Assembly: GCA_964228885.1 (NCBI GenBank)
Contig: CAXRCG010000121.1
Location: forward strand, 1-64,000
Length of the DNA: 64,000 bases
DNA from: UBA4582 sp964228885
Lineage (GTDB): Bacteria > Pseudomonadota > Gammaproteobacteria > Pseudomonadales > Azotimanducaceae
Direction of reading: 5' to 3'
Position 1 is the stretch's first letter; each line of letters opens with the position of its first letter. This document shows, piece after piece, positions 60,659 through 64,000 of this stretch. Below the pieces are notes generated by a model. That model did not search any database. It was not told where the DNA came from and saw only the letters and a program-made list of their open reading frames with translations. The position numbers and the translations under genes were made by a program.

Positions 60659-62908
60659 ATGAGTGAAATAAATAAATCGGGCATCTCCGAAACCGCGTCT
60701 CTGAGACAATATACTGAGAATGCGTATCTTAATTACGCGATGTATGTCATCAACGATAGGGCACTTCCGTTCATTGGCGACGGACTCAAGCCTGTGCAGC
60801 GTCGAATTGTCTTTGCCATGTCTGAGCTTCGCCTAAATTCAGAAGCCAAGTATTCCAAGTCCGCAAGGACAGTGGGTGATGTCATAGGCAAATATCATCC
60901 CCACGGTGATAGCGCGAGCTATGAAGCTATGGTGTTGATGGCGCAACCTTTTTCGTATCGCTATCCCTTAGTCGATGGGCAAGGAAACTGGGGTTCGCCG
61001 GATGACCCGAAATCCTTCGCCGCGATGCGATACACGGAATCTAAACTAACAAAATACGCTTCCACGCTATTATCTGAGTTAGGTCAGGGTACAGCGACTT
61101 GGGTGCCAAATTTTGACGGAACAATAGAAGAACCTGAACATCTTCCTGCGCGACTGCCTAACATACTGCTCAATGGTGGTAGCGGTATTGCGGTTGGTAT
61201 GGCGACGGATATTCCACCGCATAATCTGCGAGAAGTTGCGACAGCGTGTATTCGTTTGCTCGACAAACCAAAGTCAACCGTAAGAGACTTGTGTGAACAC
61301 ATCAAGGGTCCGGATTTCCCGACCGGCGCTGAGATTATTTCTACTAAAGAAGATATTCAGCAGATCTATGAGACAGGCCGAGGCGCAATACGAACTCGTG
61401 CGGTCTTTTGTATTGAAGACGGTGATATTGTGATCACGGCATTACCGTATCAGGTCTCGGGCACCAAAATACTTGAGCAAATTGCCGCGCAGATGCAAGC
61501 AAAGAAACTACCGATGGTTGTTGATCTCCGCGATGAATCTGATCACGAAAACCCCACGCGTATTGTTATTGTGCCACGCTCAAACCGCATCGATGTTGAG
61601 TCGTTGATGGGTCATTTGTTTGCTTCTACGGATCTTGAGCGAACTCATAGGGCCAACTTTAATATGATCGGCCTTGATGGTCGGCCTCGAGTGAAGGCGC
61701 TTAACACGCTGCTGTCGGAATGGTTAGAATTCAGAACTGAAACCGTGCTAAGGAGACTTCAGTACCGTTTAGACAAAATTCTTGATCGTCTTCATATTCT
61801 TGAAGGTTTGATGGTTGCATTTTTGAATATCGATGAAGTCATCAGGATTGTCAGAACGGAAGATAAGCCCAAAGCGGTGCTGATGAAGCAGTTTAAGATC
61901 TCCGACCTTCAGGCTGACGCCATTCTTGATCTTAGGCTGAGGCAACTCGCGAAGCTGGAAGAAATCAAAATCAGAGGTGAGCAGGATGAGCTCAATGCCG
62001 AGCGGCTAAATCTCGAAAAAACGATCGGTTCGAAGGCCAGGCTGAAAACGTTGATCAAAAAAGAAATTCAGGCGGATGCTGACGAGTTTGGTGACGATCG
62101 CTGCTCGGCTATTGTCGAAAGGTCAGAAGCACAGGCATTCAAAGAAAAAGACTTAATCTCAACGGAACCGGTGACGGTTGTGCTATCTGAAAAGGGCTGG
62201 ATTCGGGCCGCGAAAGGTCACGAAGTTGACCCGCAAGACTTGAATTACAGGTCGGGCGATAAGCTACTACAAGCGGTACCGGGTAGGTCCAACCAAGATA
62301 TTATATTTCTAGACTCTACAGGTCGTGCATATACCGTTGCGGCGCATACGCTTCCTTCTGCGCGCGGCCAAGGCGAGCCACTGACTGGTAGAGTGAATCC
62401 CCCCGCGGGTGCGTATTTCACCGGTGTTATGGCCGGCGATGAAGAGTCGCAATTCGTGGTTGCCAGTGATGCCGGTTATGGTTTTGTGACAAATCTTGCT
62501 GGGTTACGTACTAAAAACAAGGCAGGCAAAGCGTTTATATCTGTACCGAAGGGCGGCATCGTGCTTAAACCCAGAATTATCCAAGACATAGAAACACAGT
62601 TTATAGCGGTTTTCAGTAACGAGGGTCGTTTGCTCATATTCCCACTGTCAGAGTTGCCGGTCCTTGGTCGCGGAAAAGGAGTAAAAATGCTGAGCATTCC
62701 GCCTGCCCGTGTTGTTGAGCGCTTGGAGATGATGTCTCACCTAGTCGTATTTTCCGAGACAGATACTATCACTGTGATTTCAGGCAAGCGGCATATTAAC
62801 CTGAAATTTAGTGATCTCGAACATTATCGAGGCGAACGAGCGCGTCGTGGCTTGAAGTTGCCAAGGGGATTCCAGAAAGTTGATGGTGTGACACTCGATG
62901 GTGTCTAG
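60659..62908 (+). CDS. parC: DNA topoisomerase IV subunit A
   Basis: About 749 residues (E. coli 752). I chose ATG 60659 (MSEINKSGISETASLRQYTE); an upstream GTG at 60593 adds 22 unconserved residues. The catalytic tyrosine is Tyr125 in AAMRYTESKL, and the winged-helix region has GDVIGKYHPHGDSASYEAMV, where the quinolone-resistance residues (HGD-S-YEAMV) are of the common susceptible type. The C-terminal beta-pinwheel is present. It cleaves and religates DNA. It converges on the next gene with 15 bases between stops. Confidence 0.97.
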   Translation: MSEINKSGISETASLRQYTENAYLNYAMYVINDRALPFIGDGLKPVQRRIVFAMSELRLNSEAKYSKSARTVGDVIGKYHPHGDSASYEAMVLMAQPFSYRYPLVDGQGNWGSPDDPKSFAAMRYTESKLTKYASTLLSELGQGTATWVPNFDGTIEEPEHLPARLPNILLNGGSGIAVGMATDIPPHNLREVATACIRLLDKPKSTVRDLCEHIKGPDFPTGAEIISTKEDIQQIYETGRGAIRTRAVFCIEDGDIVITALPYQVSGTKILEQIAAQMQAKKLPMVVDLRDESDHENPTRIVIVPRSNRIDVESLMGHLFASTDLERTHRANFNMIGLDGRPRVKALNTLLSEWLEFRTETVLRRLQYRLDKILDRLHILEGLMVAFLNIDEVIRIVRTEDKPKAVLMKQFKISDLQADAILDLRLRQLAKLEEIKIRGEQDELNAERLNLEKTIGSKARLKTLIKKEIQADADEFGDDRCSAIVERSEAQAFKEKDLISTEPVTVVLSEKGWIRAAKGHEVDPQDLNYRSGDKLLQAVPGRSNQDIIFLDSTGRAYTVAAHTLPSARGQGEPLTGRVNPPAGAYFTGVMAGDEESQFVVASDAGYGFVTNLAGLRTKNKAGKAFISVPKGGIVLKPRIIQDIETQFIAVFSNEGRLLIFPLSELPVLGRGKGVKMLSIPPARVVERLEMMSHLVVFSETDTITVISGKRHINLKFSDLEHYRGERARRGLKLPRGFQKVDGVTLDGV

Positions 62909-62923
62909 CTTTTTGACTGATCG

Positions 62924-64000
62924 CTAGCTTGTTGAGAGCTTCTCTGCCTGAAGTTCGATAAGTTTTTGATAGGTGGGTTGAAGGGATTCAACCTGGTATA
63001 CCGACCCGGTCGGTGTCAGTGAATTGTGAAAATCACTGATGAGTAATCTTGGATCTTCGCGACATATTTTGTAAGCATCTTTGCTTATGAGTAGCTGTCG
63101 GTCCGCGATAGACGCAATGTAAACCGTTTGTTTCCTGCAAGCTTCGATACGCTCTGAAGCGGTCACTGGGTTGATACCAATTTTGATATTGATTGTTGTA
63201 TTGAGCCTCTCAAAAACCTGTATAAGCAACAAGCCGGCGCAAATAGCATCGTAGAGGCAGTCCTCTGCATCAGCGGCGGAGAATATAGCAACAATGTCTT
63301 GTCCATCGGAGACCTCCACTTGGCAACGATAGAGAGAAAGCGCGCTGGCAATTCGGTCTTCGTGGGTTGCCAGCCAACGATGAGGTCTAATTTTCATTAC
63401 CATAATCAGATGAGTGTCAGCGGCCTCGTGAGCAGGCCTGGTAGCATCGTTGCTTGCTGTTTGCGTCGCGCTGCTATCCTCCGCCGAACTCAGGGTCAAT
63501 GCTTCATCGGTCTGTGGCTGCCTGATCGAGAACAAGCCAAGGAATATCAGGTCTGCGAAGCCCCAGACAAATGCTGCAGTCGCGCCAAGGATGAACAGAT
63601 GAACAAAGATGAAGAGGGCAATGAGCTGCCTGAAACTTTCATCAAGGTTAGACTGATTGACAACAACGCGAAGGTAACCGGCGGTTTCATTTTGAAAAGA
63701 TATGTCGCGGGTAACGATATCCTCTTGCCTGACGCCTGTTTTACCTGCCTGAGCCACGAGTTTGTTGTCAGTTTTATAGACAGATGCAAATATCAGATCG
63801 CCTTCTGACACGAGGTTGCCCAGTACAACATTAAGGCCTAACAAGTCTTCTGTAACGAGATAGTCCGCTGTTGATGCGGTGAGTTGATTAACGATCGCCT
63901 GAGTGAAATGTGCTCGCTGCTCCCTGAGTTCGTCATAAACGAAGCCGGTAATCAGAAATAGCGAGAGCGTCAAGCTTATGACTGCCGGGATTAGTATGAG
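62924..64000 (-). CDS. AhpA/YtjB-like membrane protein with degenerate cyclase-like domain (partial)
   Basis: At least 349 residues; the frame stays open to the right edge (LILIPAVISLTLS precedes the first TTG at 63973), so the true start is outside the window. It has an N-terminal membrane helix, a periplasmic stretch (residues about 15-115), a second membrane segment (LIALFIFVHLFILGATAAFV) and a Ser/Thr-rich linker. The C-terminal domain looks like a class III cyclase without catalytic residues: VSDGQDIVAIFS replaces the metal motif, and IKIGINPVTASERIEA follows. The layout matches AhpA/YtjB proteins found near parC and serB in pseudomonads. Function unknown; a signalling role is inferred. 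Confidence 0.7.
   Translation of the reverse strand, partial: LILIPAVISLTLSLFLITGFVYDELREQRAHFTQAIVNQLTASTADYLVTEDLLGLNVVLGNLVSEGDLIFASVYKTDNKLVAQAGKTGVRQEDIVTRDISFQNETAGYLRVVVNQSNLDESFRQLIALFIFVHLFILGATAAFVWGFADLIFLGLFSIRQPQTDEALTLSSAEDSSATQTASNDATRPAHEAADTHLIMVMKIRPHRWLATHEDRIASALSLYRCQVEVSDGQDIVAIFSAADAEDCLYDAICAGLLLIQVFERLNTTINIKIGINPVTASERIEACRKQTVYIASIADRQLLISKDAYKICREDPRLLISDFHNSLTPTGSVYQVESLQPTYQKLIELQAEKLSTS

Noticed and set aside
63299..63808. 169-codon plus-strand frame with several cysteines
   Set aside because: Antisense to the membrane cyclase-like protein, which has coherent membrane segments and domain structure.
1..64000. CRISPR arrays, insertion sequences, prophage, tRNA or rRNA genes
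   Set aside because: No regularly spaced repeats, transposase or integrase proteins, terminal inverted repeats or tRNA-like cloverleaf sequences were noticed in reading the window; a tRNAscan or IS search could still find a weak case.

Overview
The window looks like chromosomal DNA of a gammaproteobacterium. Three blocks keep gene orders known from this class: ygfB-pepP-ubiH-gcvT-gcvH with zapA-6S RNA-fthC diverging from it; rppH-ptsP-lgt; and glnE-ilvE-waaF-waaC-waaP ... carbamoyltransferase-glycosyltransferase-hldE ... waaA ... parE ... parC. The last order closely follows Pseudomonas aeruginosa. The moderate GC content, FabV as enoyl-ACP reductase, split GcvP and a Baeyer-Villiger monooxygenase/deazaflavin-type accessory region would suit a free-living, probably marine, member of the Pseudomonadales/Cellvibrionales side of the class. 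I cannot name a genus.

Layout. 1-4.4 kb: a small unknown gene coupled to an FeS photolyase-related protein, a Lon-N-domain protein, a Blc-like lipocalin and a divergent ADP-ribosylglycohydrolase. 4.6-13.5 kb: accessory catabolic region. An amidohydrolase/lactonase-like protein, two SDRs and a type I Baeyer-Villiger monooxygenase lie on the minus strand opposite a LysR regulator. They are followed by an EthD protein, two split-barrel/Ddn-like proteins, a luciferase-like (LLM) oxidoreductase and a PNPOx-like protein. 14-24.4 kb: core housekeeping (def, fthC, 6S RNA, zapA, zapB-like, ygfB, pepP, ubiH-family, gcvT-H-PA-PB). 24.4-33.8 kb: imelysin lipoprotein, HAD phosphatase, rppH-ptsP-lgt-fabV, a membrane class III adenylate cyclase, hemE. 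33.8-37.3 kb: ilvD, argA and a decayed argE remnant. 37.7-57.7 kb: a GspE/PilB-type ATPase coupled to glnE, ilvE, then the LPS inner-core block (two heptosyltransferases, three kinase-like proteins, carbamoyltransferase, glycosyltransferase, hldE), an aldo/keto reductase-FAD oxidoreductase pair, a CWC-DUF5522 fusion and waaA. 57.9-64 kb: DUF1249 protein, parE, parC and a membrane protein with a degenerate cyclase-like domain that runs off the right edge.

How it works together. The LPS block would make and decorate the heptose region: HldE makes ADP-heptose precursor, WaaA adds Kdo, WaaC and WaaF add heptoses, WaaP-type kinases phosphorylate them, and the carbamoyltransferase and GT4 enzyme decorate them further. 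The 4.6-9 kb cassette forms a plausible alcohol-to-ketone-to-lactone-to-hydroxyacid route. The gcv genes form a complete glycine cleavage set except for the lipoamide dehydrogenase. No IS element, CRISPR array, prophage or tRNA was recognised. The most unusual items not explained by ordinary genes are the argE remnant, an 80-codon secreted-looking ORF interrupted by one TAA next to a Cys-motif secreted protein with a palindromic promoter, an unlisted 30-residue membrane peptide, and the hand-verified 6S RNA.
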